Part shown: positions 34,639 through 43,593 of the stretch, piece by piece
Numbering within the stretch: the first letter of the stretch is position 1
Layout of the letters: every line of letters starts with the position of its first letter
Assembly (NCBI RefSeq): GCF_000813965.1
Contig: NZ_JWLI01000005.1
Coordinates: 248,001 to 312,000 of the forward strand
Direction: 5' to 3'
Origin: Leisingera sp. ANG-M7
GTDB taxonomy: Bacteria > Pseudomonadota > Alphaproteobacteria > Rhodobacterales > Rhodobacteraceae
Length of the DNA stretch: 64,000 nucleotides
Position numbers and translations under genes: made by a program
Notes under the pieces: generated by a model
Told to the model about the DNA's origin: nothing
Database searches by the model: none
The model's input: the letters and a program-made list of their open reading frames with translations, nothing else

Positions 34639-36288
34639 ATGGCCGAGATTGAACGCGAAGCGATGGAATACGACGTAGTGATCGTCGGGGCCGGCCCTGC
34701 TGGTCTGTCTGCGGCCATCCGACTGAAGCAGCTGGACGCCGACCTGCAGGTCGTGGTTCTGGAAAAAGGCTCCGAGGTGGGCGCGCACATCCTGTCCGGC
34801 GCGGTGCTGGACCCTTGCGGCCTGAACGCCTTGATCCCCGACTGGAAGGAAAAGGGCGCGCCGCTTAACGTTGAGGTCAAGGAAGACAATTTCCTGATGC
34901 TGGGCGAGGCCGGCCAGGTCCGTATCCCCAACTTCCCGATGCCGCCGCTGATGAACAACCACGGCAACTACATCGTCTCCATGGGCAACGTCTGCCGCTG
35001 GATGGCGGAGCAGGCTGAGGAAATGGGTGTCGAGATCTTCCCGGGCATGGCGTGCTCTGAGCTGGTCTATGGTGAAAACGGCGAAGTGAAGGGCGTGGTT
35101 GCGGGCGAGTTCGGCAAGAACGCCGACGGCACCCCCGGCCCGTCTTACGAGCCCGGCATGGAGCTGCACGGCAAATATGTCTTCCTGGGCGAAGGCGTGC
35201 GCGGCTCGCTCTCCAAGGAAGTGATTGCCAAATACGGCCTCTCTGACGGCAAGGAGCCGCAGAAATACGGCGTCGGCATGAAAGAGATCTGGGAGATCGA
35301 CCCGGCCAAGCACAAGGAAGGCACCGTCACCCACACCATGGGCTGGCCGCTGGGCTCCAACGCCGGCGGCGGGTCGTTCATCTACCACCTGGACAACAAC
35401 CAGGTTTACGTGGGCTTCGTGGTGCACCTGAACTACAAGAACCCGCACCTGTTCCCCTACATGGAATTCCAGCGCTTCAAGCACCATCCGGTGGTCGCCG
35501 ACCTGCTGAAGGGCGGCAAGCGCGTGGCCTATGGTGCCCGTGCCATCACCGAAGGCGGCTGGCAGTCGATGCCGAAACTGGTGGCGCCGGGCGTGGCGCT
35601 GCTGGGCTGTTCCGCGGGTATGGTCAACGTGCCGCGCATCAAGGGCAACCACAACGCGATGCTGTCGGGCAAGGCTGCAGCCGAAGCCGCCTTTGACGCG
35701 ATCAAGGCCGAGCGTTCGGGTGACGAGCTGACCGCCTATGAGGCCGACGTGCGTGAAGGCGCCATCGGCAAGGACCTCAAGATGGTCCGCAACGTCAAGC
35801 CGATGTGGTCCAAATGGGGCCTCACCGCCTCGCTGGCGCTGGGCGGCCTGGACATGTGGACCAACAACCTCTTTGGTTTCTCCCTGTTTGGCACCCTGGG
35901 CCACGGCAAGAACGATGCCCAGTCGACAGAGGAAGCCTCCAAGCACAAGCCGATCGACTACCCCAAGCCCGATGGCGTGCTGTCGTTTGACCGTCTGACC
36001 AACGTCAGCTTCTCGATGACCAACCACGAGGAAAGCCAGCCCTGCCACCTGCGCCTGGGCAATGAGGACACCCCGATCTCGGTCAACCTGCCGAAATTCG
36101 CGGAACCGGCGCAGCGCTACTGCCCGGCTGGCGTCTACGAGGTGGTCGAAAAGGACGGCAAGCCGGAGTTTGTGGTGAACTTCCAGAACTGCGTCCACTG
36201 CAAGACCTGCGACATCAAGGACCCGTCCCAGAACATCACCTGGACCACGCCGCAGGGCGGCGACGGCCCGAACTACCCGAACATGTAA
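34639..36288 (+). CDS. electron transfer flavoprotein-ubiquinone oxidoreductase
   Basis: 549 residues, typical. It takes electrons from ETF to ubiquinone at the inner membrane, completing acyl-CoA dehydrogenase reactions. FAD motif VGAGPAGLSAA at 16-26. The C-terminal ferredoxin-like part has CPAGVYEVVEKDGKP and NCVHCKTCDIKDPSQNI, giving the four Cys of the 4Fe-4S cluster. The sequence just before contains AAGGAGCGCC for ribosome binding. It ends before a strong hairpin. Confidence 0.96.
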   Translation: MAEIEREAMEYDVVIVGAGPAGLSAAIRLKQLDADLQVVVLEKGSEVGAHILSGAVLDPCGLNALIPDWKEKGAPLNVEVKEDNFLMLGEAGQVRIPNFPMPPLMNNHGNYIVSMGNVCRWMAEQAEEMGVEIFPGMACSELVYGENGEVKGVVAGEFGKNADGTPGPSYEPGMELHGKYVFLGEGVRGSLSKEVIAKYGLSDGKEPQKYGVGMKEIWEIDPAKHKEGTVTHTMGWPLGSNAGGGSFIYHLDNNQVYVGFVVHLNYKNPHLFPYMEFQRFKHHPVVADLLKGGKRVAYGARAITEGGWQSMPKLVAPGVALLGCSAGMVNVPRIKGNHNAMLSGKAAAEAAFDAIKAERSGDELTAYEADVREGAIGKDLKMVRNVKPMWSKWGLTASLALGGLDMWTNNLFGFSLFGTLGHGKNDAQSTEEASKHKPIDYPKPDGVLSFDRLTNVSFSMTNHEESQPCHLRLGNEDTPISVNLPKFAEPAQRYCPAGVYEVVEKDGKPEFVVNFQNCVHCKTCDIKDPSQNITWTTPQGGDGPNYPNM

Positions 36289-36329
36289 CGGGAACGTTAG
36301 CATTTCGGCGTGGTTTCGCCGGATTTTGT

Positions 36330-36351
36330 GGGGCGGTCCTTGGACCGCCCC
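36330..36351 (+). terminator. hairpin after ETF-QO
   Basis: A perfect 10-bp stem GGGGCGGTCC / GGACCGCCCC with a TT loop, 42 bases after the stop; little T follows (ATTGCGTGTT), so termination is likely but not typical. Confidence 0.6.
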
Positions 36352-36423
36352 ATTGCGTGTTGACGGGCGCCGCACTACGCTTTCTTAGAAGAGCAAGAGC
36401 AGTAAACCGTGAGGGGATCCCCA

Positions 36424-38139
36424 GTGCCCGTATCCATTCTTCGCACCCTGTCCTGTGCGGCCCTCATGGCCGCTGCCGCCGCACCTGCCGTGCAGGCCGA
36501 AGGACTGGCAGGATCCTATCTGGCCGGACGGGCCGCGACCTACGGTAGCGACTTTGCCGCCGCGGCGCTCTACTACACCCAGGCGCTGGCACGTGACCCG
36601 CAGAACCCGCTCCTGATGGAAAATGTGGTGTTCGCCCAGCTGGCGATGGGCAAGGCGGAGCTTGCGGTGCCGGTTGCCGAACGGCTGCGCCAGACCGGTG
36701 CCCGCAGCCAGGTTGCCAATATCGTTCTGGCGGGCGGTCTTGCCGCCAAAGGCGACTATCAGGCGATCCTGGACCGTGATCTGGAGCGGGAAGCGATCCA
36801 TCCGCTCGTGGACGGCCTTCTGCAAGGCTGGTCCCATGTCGGCGCGGGCTCCGTCTCCAGCGCGCTGGAAACCTTTGACCGGCTTGCCAAGGACGGCAGC
36901 CTGAAACCCTTCGTGCTCTATCACCGCGCCCTTGCGCTGGCCTCGGCCGGCGACTACGGCGGGGCAGAGGCGCTGTTTGCCGCCGAGGATGGCCGCCTTG
37001 CCACCCTCAGCCGCCGCGCCGCGGTGGCGCGGGTGCAGATCCTGTCGCAGCTGAACCGCAACGATGACGCCCGGGAGGCGCTGGCCGCAGCATTCGGCAG
37101 CAGCCTTGATCCGGGCCTTGAGGCGCTGGACGCGCAGCTCGCCAACGGCGAAACCCTCGCCTACACCATTGCCCCCAGCCCGCAGGACGGCATCGCCGAG
37201 GTGTTCTTCACCCTTGGTGCGGCACTGAACGGCGATACCGCCAATGACTATGTTCTGATGTATGCCCGCATGGCGTCCTCGCTGCGCCCGGATCATGTGG
37301 ATGCCATCCTGCTCAGTGCAGGTCTGCTTGACCAGCTGGGCCGGTATGAATTGTCGGTCGCCACCTACAAGCAGGTGCCGAGCAGCCATCCGGACTATCA
37401 CGCTGCCGAAATGGGCCGCGCCGAAGCACTGCGCCGCGCCGCCAAGCCGGACGCCGCCATTGAAGTGCTGGAGAAACTCGCCCGCGACTTTCCGGATCAG
37501 CCCAGCGTATACATCAGCCTTGGCGACCTCCTGCGCCAGCAGGAAGACTATGCCGCCGCCGCCCGCGCCTATGACAAAGCGCTGGACAAGACGCCTGAGG
37601 ATTCCGCCAGCCGCTGGTTCTTGTTCTATGCCCGCGGCATCTGCCACGAACGGCTGGACCAATGGCCGCAGGCTGAGGCCGACTTCCGCGCCTCGCTGGA
37701 CCTGGACCCGAACCGGCCGCAGGTGCTGAACTACCTCGGCTATTCGCTGGTCGAGAAAAGCAGCAAGCTGGACGAGGCGCTGGACATGATCGAACGCGCC
37801 GTCGCGGCCCGGCCGGATTCAGGCTTCATCGTCGACTCCCTCGGCTGGGTGCTCTACCGCATGGGCAAGTTTGAGGAGGCCGTCGCCCATATGGAGCGCG
37901 CGGTGGAGCTGATGCCGGTGGATCCGGTGGTCAATGACCACCTGGGTGATGTCTACTGGGCCGTGGGCCGCGAGCGGGAGGCGGAATTCCAGTGGAAACG
38001 GGCGCTCTCCTTCATCGACCCGGAGGACACAGATGGCGAAGCCGACCCCGAGCGCATCCGCCGCAAGCTGGACGTGGGCCTCGACGCGGTTCTGGCCGAG
38101 GAAGGCGCCCAGCCCCTGAAGGTGGCCAATGGCGGCTGA
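36424..38139 (+). CDS. exported tetratricopeptide-repeat protein
   Basis: 571 residues from the GTG at 36424; GAGGGG lies 7 bases upstream. A signal peptide (about 1-25) ends AVQAEG. The rest is TPR repeats: QPSVYISLGDLLRQQEDYAAAARAYDKAL, FIVDSLGWVLYRMGKFEEAVAHMERAVELMPVDPVVNDHLGDVYWAVGREREAEFQWKRAL are typical 34-residue units (given here only as examples). It is a periplasmic protein-protein scaffold; partners are unknown. Its end overlaps ispE by 11 bases. Confidence 0.88.
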   Translation: MPVSILRTLSCAALMAAAAAPAVQAEGLAGSYLAGRAATYGSDFAAAALYYTQALARDPQNPLLMENVVFAQLAMGKAELAVPVAERLRQTGARSQVANIVLAGGLAAKGDYQAILDRDLEREAIHPLVDGLLQGWSHVGAGSVSSALETFDRLAKDGSLKPFVLYHRALALASAGDYGGAEALFAAEDGRLATLSRRAAVARVQILSQLNRNDDAREALAAAFGSSLDPGLEALDAQLANGETLAYTIAPSPQDGIAEVFFTLGAALNGDTANDYVLMYARMASSLRPDHVDAILLSAGLLDQLGRYELSVATYKQVPSSHPDYHAAEMGRAEALRRAAKPDAAIEVLEKLARDFPDQPSVYISLGDLLRQQEDYAAAARAYDKALDKTPEDSASRWFLFYARGICHERLDQWPQAEADFRASLDLDPNRPQVLNYLGYSLVEKSSKLDEALDMIERAVAARPDSGFIVDSLGWVLYRMGKFEEAVAHMERAVELMPVDPVVNDHLGDVYWAVGREREAEFQWKRALSFIDPEDTDGEADPERIRRKLDVGLDAVLAEEGAQPLKVANGG

Positions 38140-38950
38140 GGTCGCAGCACCCGCCAAGATCAACCTGACCCTGCATGTGACCGGCCGCCGCGAGGACGGC
38201 TATCACCTGCTGGATTCGCTGGTGGTCTTTGCCGATACCGGCGACCGTCTGAAACTGGAGCCGGGACCGGAGCTGTCGCTCGAGGTCTCCGGCCTGTTTG
38301 CAGAGGGCGTGCCTTCCGATCAGCGTAACCTGGTTTGGAAAGCCGCCGAGGGTGCGGGCTGGACCGGACATATCAGCCTGGACAAGCAGCTGCCGCACGG
38401 GGCGGGCATCGGCGGCGGGTCATCGGATGCCGCTGCAGTGTTGCGCACGCTGGCCGGGCAGGGCGCCAGCATCCCTGCAGACTTGCCGCTGACACTTGGC
38501 GCTGACGTCCCGGTCTGCATGGCGGCGCGCGCCTCCCGGATGCAGGGCATCGGCGGGCAGGTCACGCCGGTAGAGTTGCCTGAACTGCACGCGCTTCTGG
38601 TCAATCCCGGCGCGCATGTGCCCACCGGCCCGGTTTTTTCGGCACTCGCCTCACGACAGAACCCGCCAATGCCAGACGTCATCCCGTCCTTCAGCTCGGC
38701 TGATGAGTGTGCCATCTGGCTGGCAGAGCAGCGCAACGACCTGGAGGCCCCGGCCATCACAGTTGCACCTGAGATCGAGCGGGTTCTGTCGGATCTGCGC
38801 AACTCCCGCCAGTCTCTGCTCGCTCGCATGTCCGGCTCGGGCGCCACCTGCTTTGCCCTCTATCCTGCGAAAAAGGCGGCCCATATGGCCGCCTATGAAA
38901 TCGGCGCAGAGCATCCCGAGTGGTGGTGCAGCGCAGTCACTCTAACCTGA
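38129..38950 (+). CDS. ispE: 4-diphosphocytidyl-2-C-methyl-D-erythritol kinase
   Basis: 273 residues. A GHMP kinase that phosphorylates CDP-ME in the MEP isoprenoid pathway. Marks: APAKINLTLHVTGRREDGYHLLDS, the ATP loop LPHGAGIGGGSSDAAAVL, and LARMSGSGATCFAL near the end. It overlaps the end of the TPR gene, so it belongs to that transcript. Followed by R2 and R1 repeats before the convergent polyprenyl synthase. Confidence 0.96.
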   Translation: MAAEVAAPAKINLTLHVTGRREDGYHLLDSLVVFADTGDRLKLEPGPELSLEVSGLFAEGVPSDQRNLVWKAAEGAGWTGHISLDKQLPHGAGIGGGSSDAAAVLRTLAGQGASIPADLPLTLGADVPVCMAARASRMQGIGGQVTPVELPELHALLVNPGAHVPTGPVFSALASRQNPPMPDVIPSFSSADECAIWLAEQRNDLEAPAITVAPEIERVLSDLRNSRQSLLARMSGSGATCFALYPAKKAAHMAAYEIGAEHPEWWCSAVTLT

Positions 38951-38980
38951 TCGGCCCCTTTGCGCACAGGGATCTCCTGC

Positions 38981-39056
38981 TCGCGGCTCAGTGCATCACA
39001 AATGCGCGCCCTCCGTTGGGCCGCGATGGCGCACGGCGCGGCGCTGCCATGCCCGT
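38981..39056 (+). repeat. R2 interspersed element, copy B
   Basis: Copy B reads GCGGCTCAGTGCATCACAAA then TGCGCGCCCTCCGTTGGGCC and a GC-rich tail of about 36 bases. Compared with copy A the GCATC...GATGC hairpin is degenerate. It abuts an inverted R1 copy at 39057, giving an R2-R1 block in the gap between convergent ispE and the polyprenyl synthase. Confidence 0.6.
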
Positions 39057-39078
39057 TCATCTTTGCGGAAATACTCCG
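39057..39078 (-). repeat. R1 interspersed element, copy 2 (inverted)
   Basis: Read on the minus strand it is GAGTATTTCCGCAAAGATGA, a full match to the R1 pattern. On its 5' side (minus strand) lies a hairpin GGGGGC-AGC-GCCCCC at 39100-39114. The copy is directly adjacent to R2 copy B. Confidence 0.65.
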
Positions 39079-39124
39079 GAGGTGAGGCCGAGAGGCCGAG
39101 GGGGCAGCGCCCCCTGGCCCGGTG

Positions 39125-40123
39125 TCAATTCAGCCGCGACACCACGTAATCAGCCAGATCGCTCAGCATGGTGCGGATCTCGTGGTCGGGCAGCACCTCC
39201 AGCGCAGCCCGCGCCTTGGCGGCCCAGCCGTAGGCATCCGCGCGGGTGGCCTCCAGCGTCTTGTACTTGGCCATCAGCGCCAGCGCCTGCTCCAGGTCGC
39301 CGTCTTCCTGCTTGCCCTTCTCGATGGTGCGGGTCCAGAACGCACGCTCCTCATCCGTCGCCTGCGCCACCGCCTTGATGACCGGCAGGGTCAGCTTGCG
39401 CTCGCGGAAATCGTCGCCGACGTTCTTGCCAGTGGCTTTGCTGTCGCCCTGATAATCCAGCAGGTCGTCAGCAATCTGGAAGGCAATCCCCAGCGCGTCG
39501 CCATAGTCGAACAGCGCCTTCACCTGTTCCTCCGGTGCGCCGGCAATCACCCCGCCCACCTCTGTTGCGGCCGAGAACAGCGCCGCGGTCTTGCCGCGCA
39601 CCACCTGCAGATAGACGTCTTCATCGGTTTTCAGGTTCGACGCCGCGGTCATCTGCAGCACCTCGCCCTCGGCAATGGTGGCAGAGGCGTTCGCCAGAAT
39701 GTCCAGCACCCGCAGGCTTTCCGTTTCGACCATCAGCTGGAAACTGCGGGCAAACAGGTAGTCACCGACCAGCACGGAACTCTTGTTGTCCCACAAAAGG
39801 TTCGCTGTCGGCCGCCCGCGCCGCTGGCCGCTTTCATCCACCACATCGTCATGCAGCAGGGTGGCGGTGTGGATAAACTCCACCGTCGCCGCCAGTTTCA
39901 GGTGATGGTCGCCCTCGTAGCCGCAGAGCCGCGCCGCCGCCAGCGTCAGCATCGGCCGCAGCCGCTTACCGCCAGCCTCAACCAGATGCGCTGTCACTTC
40001 GGGAATGCGCGGCGCGTGCTTGGAGGCCATCCGGGTGCGGATCAGCGTGTTCACCGCGTCCAGTTCCTGGCTCAGCGTTGCGGCCAGCATCTCATGCGGT
40101 TTCCTGGTCATCACTTGGTCCAT
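39125..40123 (-). CDS. ispB: polyprenyl diphosphate synthase (ubiquinone side chain)
   Basis: 332 residues from MDQVMTRKPHEM. Elongates isoprenoid chains for ubiquinone, probably decaprenyl in this group. First Asp motif TLLHDDVVDESGQRRGRP, second GIAFQIADDLLDYQGD, with GGKRLRPML near residue 60. It is in convergent orientation to ispE and divergent to the DUF2007-type gene. Confidence 0.95.
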   Translation of the reverse strand: MDQVMTRKPHEMLAATLSQELDAVNTLIRTRMASKHAPRIPEVTAHLVEAGGKRLRPMLTLAAARLCGYEGDHHLKLAATVEFIHTATLLHDDVVDESGQRRGRPTANLLWDNKSSVLVGDYLFARSFQLMVETESLRVLDILANASATIAEGEVLQMTAASNLKTDEDVYLQVVRGKTAALFSAATEVGGVIAGAPEEQVKALFDYGDALGIAFQIADDLLDYQGDSKATGKNVGDDFRERKLTLPVIKAVAQATDEERAFWTRTIEKGKQEDGDLEQALALMAKYKTLEATRADAYGWAAKARAALEVLPDHEIRTMLSDLADYVVSRLN

Positions 40124-40180
40124 CACTTTCCCGCTCGCAAGTCTCGACAAGGGGGACGCCTTGCCCTTAGATCCATCCCC

Positions 40181-40396
40181 ATGAAAGAGCTTCTGCGTAG
40201 CACCGATCCGACGATCATGGCCTTTGCCTCAGCCCTCCTTGAGGGTGAGGATATAGACTGCTTTCAAATGGACGTAAATATGAGCATCCTGGAAGGCGGG
40301 ATCGGAATTTTCCCGCGCCGCCTGATGGTTCACGAGGATGACTACGATGCTGCCGTGATCGTGATGCGTGACAATGAAATCCCGCTTGGCCGGTGA
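40181..40396 (+). CDS. small DUF2007-like protein
   Basis: 71 residues, MKELLRSTDPTIMAFASALLEGEDIDCFQMDVNMSILEGG and so on. The pattern fits DUF2007 (putative signal-transducing domain): KELLRSTDPTIMAFASALLEGEDI near the start and GIFPRRLMVHEDDYDAAVIVM at the end. It starts 57 bases from the divergent synthase and ends 10 bases before the methyltransferase. It is probably co-transcribed with it. Confidence 0.82.
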   Translation: MKELLRSTDPTIMAFASALLEGEDIDCFQMDVNMSILEGGIGIFPRRLMVHEDDYDAAVIVMRDNEIPLGR

Positions 40397-40406
40397 GGCC
40401 CATACG

Positions 40407-41174
40407 ATGACAGCCTTTTCCGATGATGAGCTGACCCGCAATGGTTTCCTCGGCGGCAGGGTGCAGCTGTGGCAGCCCAGCAAGGGCTACCGGGCCGGGG
40501 TGGATCCGGTGCTGCTGGCAGCCGCCGTTCCCGCGCGGGCCGGGGAAGCGGTGCTGGAGCTGGGCTGCGGTGCCGGCCAGGCGCTGCTGTGCCTGGGCTG
40601 CCGGGTGCCGGGGCTGTCGCTGGCCGGGGTGGAGCTTCAGGCCGCTTATGCGGATCTGGCCCGCCGCAACGCCCAGGCCAACAGCCAGGATGCCGAGGTT
40701 TTCGAGGCCGACCTTTCCGCCCTTCCGGAGCCGCTGAAACAGCGCCAGTTCCACCACGTCATTGCCAATCCGCCTTACTACAAGGCGGGTGCCCACAGCC
40801 AGGCCCGCGACGATGGCCGCAAGGTGGCGCTGGGAGAGGGCACGCCGCTGGCGGACTGGATCGCCGCTGCGGCCCGCCGCCTCGTACCCAAGGGGTATTT
40901 GCATATGATCCAGCGCGCCGACCGGCTGCCGGACATCCTGGCGGGCTGCGCCAGTGTCCTGGGATCGGTTGAGGTGCTGCCGCTGGCGCCGCGCCAGGCC
41001 CGCGCGGCAGAGCTGGTGATCCTGCGCGCACGCAAGGGCGGGCGGGCGGATTTCCGTCTTCATGCGCCGCTGATTCTGCACGAAGGCAGCCGGCATGAGC
41101 GTGATGGAGAGAGCTACCGCCCCGAAATCCGCGCCATCCTGCGCGATGGCTCCGCCTTGCCTTGGCCAGGCTGA
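40407..41174 (+). CDS. SAM-dependent methyltransferase, tRNA1(Val) TrmN6-like
   Basis: 255 residues from MTAFSDDELTRNGFLGG. SAM loop VLELGCGAGQALLCLGCRVPG (about 54-74) and catalytic motif IANPPYYKAG mark a base N6-methyltransferase of the YfiC/TrmN6 type. GYRAGVDPVLLAAAVPA is the characteristic N-terminal stretch. Modification of tRNA or another nucleic acid adenine is likely; exact target not proven. Confidence 0.9.
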   Translation: MTAFSDDELTRNGFLGGRVQLWQPSKGYRAGVDPVLLAAAVPARAGEAVLELGCGAGQALLCLGCRVPGLSLAGVELQAAYADLARRNAQANSQDAEVFEADLSALPEPLKQRQFHHVIANPPYYKAGAHSQARDDGRKVALGEGTPLADWIAAAARRLVPKGYLHMIQRADRLPDILAGCASVLGSVEVLPLAPRQARAAELVILRARKGGRADFRLHAPLILHEGSRHERDGESYRPEIRAILRDGSALPWPG

Positions 41175-41408
41175 GGGGCCTTCAGACGCCGCGCCAATGT
41201 AGGAATGCCACCTAAGTGTTTCAACCTCTGGCGAATCCGTTCATCCGGTTTTCTGCAAAAACGCGCTAGGTCCTGCGGCAAAATGCGCGGCGCATAGCCG
41301 ATATGAAAATTTCATGACAAAAATAGTGCGGCTGCAGCGTGACAGACGCGGAAACATATGCTCCACTCTCTAGGTCAAACACATCTAGCTCAAAGAAGGA
41401 GGGTTACC

Positions 41409-41582
41409 ATGAGCCTCAGCTCGCATCTGACCGAACTTAAGAAGAAGCATGAGCATCTGAGCATGGAAGTGGAACAGGCCCAACGATCGCCCAGTACCGA
41501 CGATCTGGAAATCGCAGCAATGAAAAAGCAAAAGCTGAAGCTGAAGGAAGAAATCACACGCCTGACAGCTGAAGCCGTCTGA
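41409..41582 (+). CDS. DUF465 (YdcH-like) protein
   Basis: 57 residues, MSLSSHLTELKKKHEHLSME then VEQAQRSPSTDDLEIAAMKKQKLKLKEEITRL. A short all-helical coiled-coil protein of the DUF465/YdcH family, cytoplasmic. AAGGAGGG precedes the ATG by 6 bases. About 230 bases without a gene lie upstream (41175-41408) and hold only its leader. A terminator follows. Confidence 0.88.
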   Translation: MSLSSHLTELKKKHEHLSMEVEQAQRSPSTDDLEIAAMKKQKLKLKEEITRLTAEAV

Positions 41583-41619
41583 AGAGTTCCCGCCGGGTCA
41601 TAGACCGGCACAGTCAACG

Positions 41620-41655
41620 GGAGGGCCTGCCAGAGCGGCGGCCCTCCTTTCGTTT
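41620..41655 (+). terminator. intrinsic terminator after DUF465 gene
   Basis: GGAGGGCC (41620-41627) pairs with GGCCCTCC (41640-41647) across a 12-base loop, followed by TTTCGTTT. Confidence 0.75.
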
Positions 41656-41672
41656 CCGGGGGAGGTGTCCGG

Positions 41673-42536
41673 TCACTTGCCGGCACTGGCCCGAGCCGCA
41701 ATCAGCGCCCCGCCAGTGATCAGCGCCGCCGCCAGCGCCAGTCCCCAGGAGGCCGCGGCAATCCCCGCCAGCACCAGGATCAGCGTCGACAGCAATGGCG
41801 CCGCATAAGAGCTGGTACCGAGCATCTGAATATCCCCCTGCTTGACCCCAATGTCCCAGACATAGAAGGCCAGCCCGACGGGGCCGAGACCCAGCAGCAG
41901 GGTGGAGGCCCAGCCCAGCATGCCCGCGGGCCAGACCGTTTCCTCCAGCGCGAAATGCAGCCCCCAGGAGGCCACCGAGGTCGCCAGGCAGAACACCGCA
42001 ACGGAACTGGTCGGCGCGCTGCCCACCAGCCGCGACAGCACCGAATAGCCGGACCATGTCAGCGCGCACAGCAGCGCCAGCCCGTAGCCCGGCAGATACT
42101 GCGCCTCAAACCTGCCGCCGCCGCCGGAAATGATGGTGGCTGCCCCGGCAAAGCCCAGGCCTGCGCCGATCAGATGCCCTGCTTTCAGCCTTTCTCCGGG
42201 CAGCAGACCGGAAAACAGTACGATCAGCAGCGGCCACAGGTAGGCGATCAGCCCTGCCTCTGCCGCCGGGGCCAGCCGCAGCGCGGAGAAGTAGAGCGCG
42301 TGATAGCCAAACAGGCCAATCGTGCCGAAGATGTAGACCCGCACCGGCACATGGCGCAGCTGTTTCAGCTTGCCCGACGCTGCGGTCCAGATGATCCCCA
42401 GCGTGCCGCCAATGGTGAAACACAGTGCATTCAGCAGCAGCGGCGGGGTGGGTTCCGAGCCGACAGTCAGCAGCGCCAGCAGCGCCCACAGCAAAACAGC
42501 GATGAAGCCAATGGCGGTCGCGCGGGTCTTGGTCAT
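41673..42536 (-). CDS. EamA-family drug/metabolite transporter
   Basis: 287 residues, about ten membrane helices in two EamA units (MTKTRATAIGFIAVLLWALLALLTVG..., then GWASTLLLGLGPVGLAFYVWDIGVKQGDIQMLGTSSYAAPLLSTL). A DMT-superfamily exporter; the substrate is not readable. The start overlaps the LysR regulator stop by 4 bases, so the two are coupled. Confidence 0.9.
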   Translation of the reverse strand: MTKTRATAIGFIAVLLWALLALLTVGSEPTPPLLLNALCFTIGGTLGIIWTAASGKLKQLRHVPVRVYIFGTIGLFGYHALYFSALRLAPAAEAGLIAYLWPLLIVLFSGLLPGERLKAGHLIGAGLGFAGAATIISGGGGRFEAQYLPGYGLALLCALTWSGYSVLSRLVGSAPTSSVAVFCLATSVASWGLHFALEETVWPAGMLGWASTLLLGLGPVGLAFYVWDIGVKQGDIQMLGTSSYAAPLLSTLILVLAGIAAASWGLALAAALITGGALIAARASAGK

Positions 42537-43480
42537 TGGGATTGCAGATCCTGAATCGGAATAATCTTGATGTCGCCCCACATATGCGCGGTTTTCTCGA
42601 TCTCCGCAAAGTACCAGTCGCGGAAGGCTGCAATCTGCGGCCTGTCCTTGGCTTCCGGCAGACACAGGAAACGGAACCGCGCGTCGGATTGGATGGCGAT
42701 CTTGAAGGGTGCCTCCAGCCGCCCCTCGCGCACGTCCTTGATGATCAGCGGCCTCCGCCCCAGCGCCACGCCAAGGCCCGCACAAGCGGCATCGATGGCA
42801 TGATCGGGGGCTGAAAAATGGGTTCCGCTGGTGGGGGTGAAGCCAACCCCCGCCGCCTGGAACCAGGTTGGCCAGTCGCACCCCGGTGCCACCTTGCTGA
42901 TGGAATCGTCAAAAATCAGGGGCGCGTTCATCAGCGATTCCGGGGTGGGGAATTGCTCATGCATCTCAGGCGTCATCACCGGCGTCAGCCAATCGGGCCG
43001 GGTGCCATAAGAGGCAAGCCCCACGTCGTCTGACACGCCAAAGCGGATTGCCACATCCACATCGCCGCGGCGCAGGTCCACCACCTTGAGAGAGGCTGAC
43101 AAGCGCAGCTCGATCTCCGGGTGGCTGCGGGCAAACTCGAACAGCCGCGGTGCCAGCCATTTCGCCGTCAGCGCAGGCCCTGCCGTCACTGTCAGCGTGG
43201 TCTCGTCCAGCAGACGCCGGGTGCTCTGCCAGGCCTGGCCCAATGTGCGGAAGCCCTCCGCCGCGCCGGGGGCCAGCGTTTCGCCTGCCTCAGTCAGCTC
43301 CACCGCCCGGTTCAGGCGGCGGAACAGCGGCTGGCCCAGGTGCTCCTCCAGCGACTTGATCTGAAACGACAGCGCCGCCGGGGTCACGTTCAGCTCATCC
43401 GCTGCCTTGGCAAAGGACATGTGGCGGGCAGCAGCGTCAAAGGCGCGCAAAGCGGTGAGGGGCGGTAGGCGGTCAGTCAT
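42533..43480 (-). CDS. LysR-type transcriptional regulator (GcvA-like)
   Basis: 315 residues from MTDRLPPLTALRAFDAAARH. HTH in SFAKAADELNVTPAALSFQIKSLEEHLGQPLFRR and an effector domain. The pattern at residues 5-60 is the GcvA subgroup. It is first in a two-gene unit with the EamA exporter, which it may control. A divergent small gene lies 114 bases away behind a dyad. Confidence 0.92.
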   Translation of the reverse strand: MTDRLPPLTALRAFDAAARHMSFAKAADELNVTPAALSFQIKSLEEHLGQPLFRRLNRAVELTEAGETLAPGAAEGFRTLGQAWQSTRRLLDETTLTVTAGPALTAKWLAPRLFEFARSHPEIELRLSASLKVVDLRRGDVDVAIRFGVSDDVGLASYGTRPDWLTPVMTPEMHEQFPTPESLMNAPLIFDDSISKVAPGCDWPTWFQAAGVGFTPTSGTHFSAPDHAIDAACAGLGVALGRRPLIIKDVREGRLEAPFKIAIQSDARFRFLCLPEAKDRPQIAAFRDWYFAEIEKTAHMWGDIKIIPIQDLQSQ

Positions 43481-43540
43481 GTTCGCGTAAATATACCTTA
43501 ACTGAAGCCCTGCAAAGTCTCGTTTGTGCGTTTGACGGAA

Positions 43541-43557
43541 CGTCCTCATATTGGACG
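43541..43557. promoter_or_regulatory. dyad upstream of the tiny gene, possible LysR site
   Basis: CGTCC-TCATATT-GGACG, a 5-bp inverted repeat 36 bases before the small gene at 43594. TCATATTGGACGCA in it also fits the T-N11-A form of LysR sites. A -10-like TATACT follows at 43567-43572, so the dyad would overlap the promoter. Binding is not shown. Confidence 0.4.
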
Positions 43558-43593
43558 CAGGTAAAGTATACTGATCTGAGAAGGAGGCCGAAG

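Noticed and set aside
34510-36375. Long open frame on the minus strand across the ETF-QO gene
   Set aside because: It mirrors the plus-strand gene frame in GC-rich DNA, has a His/Val/Gln-rich low-information product, and no ribosome site.
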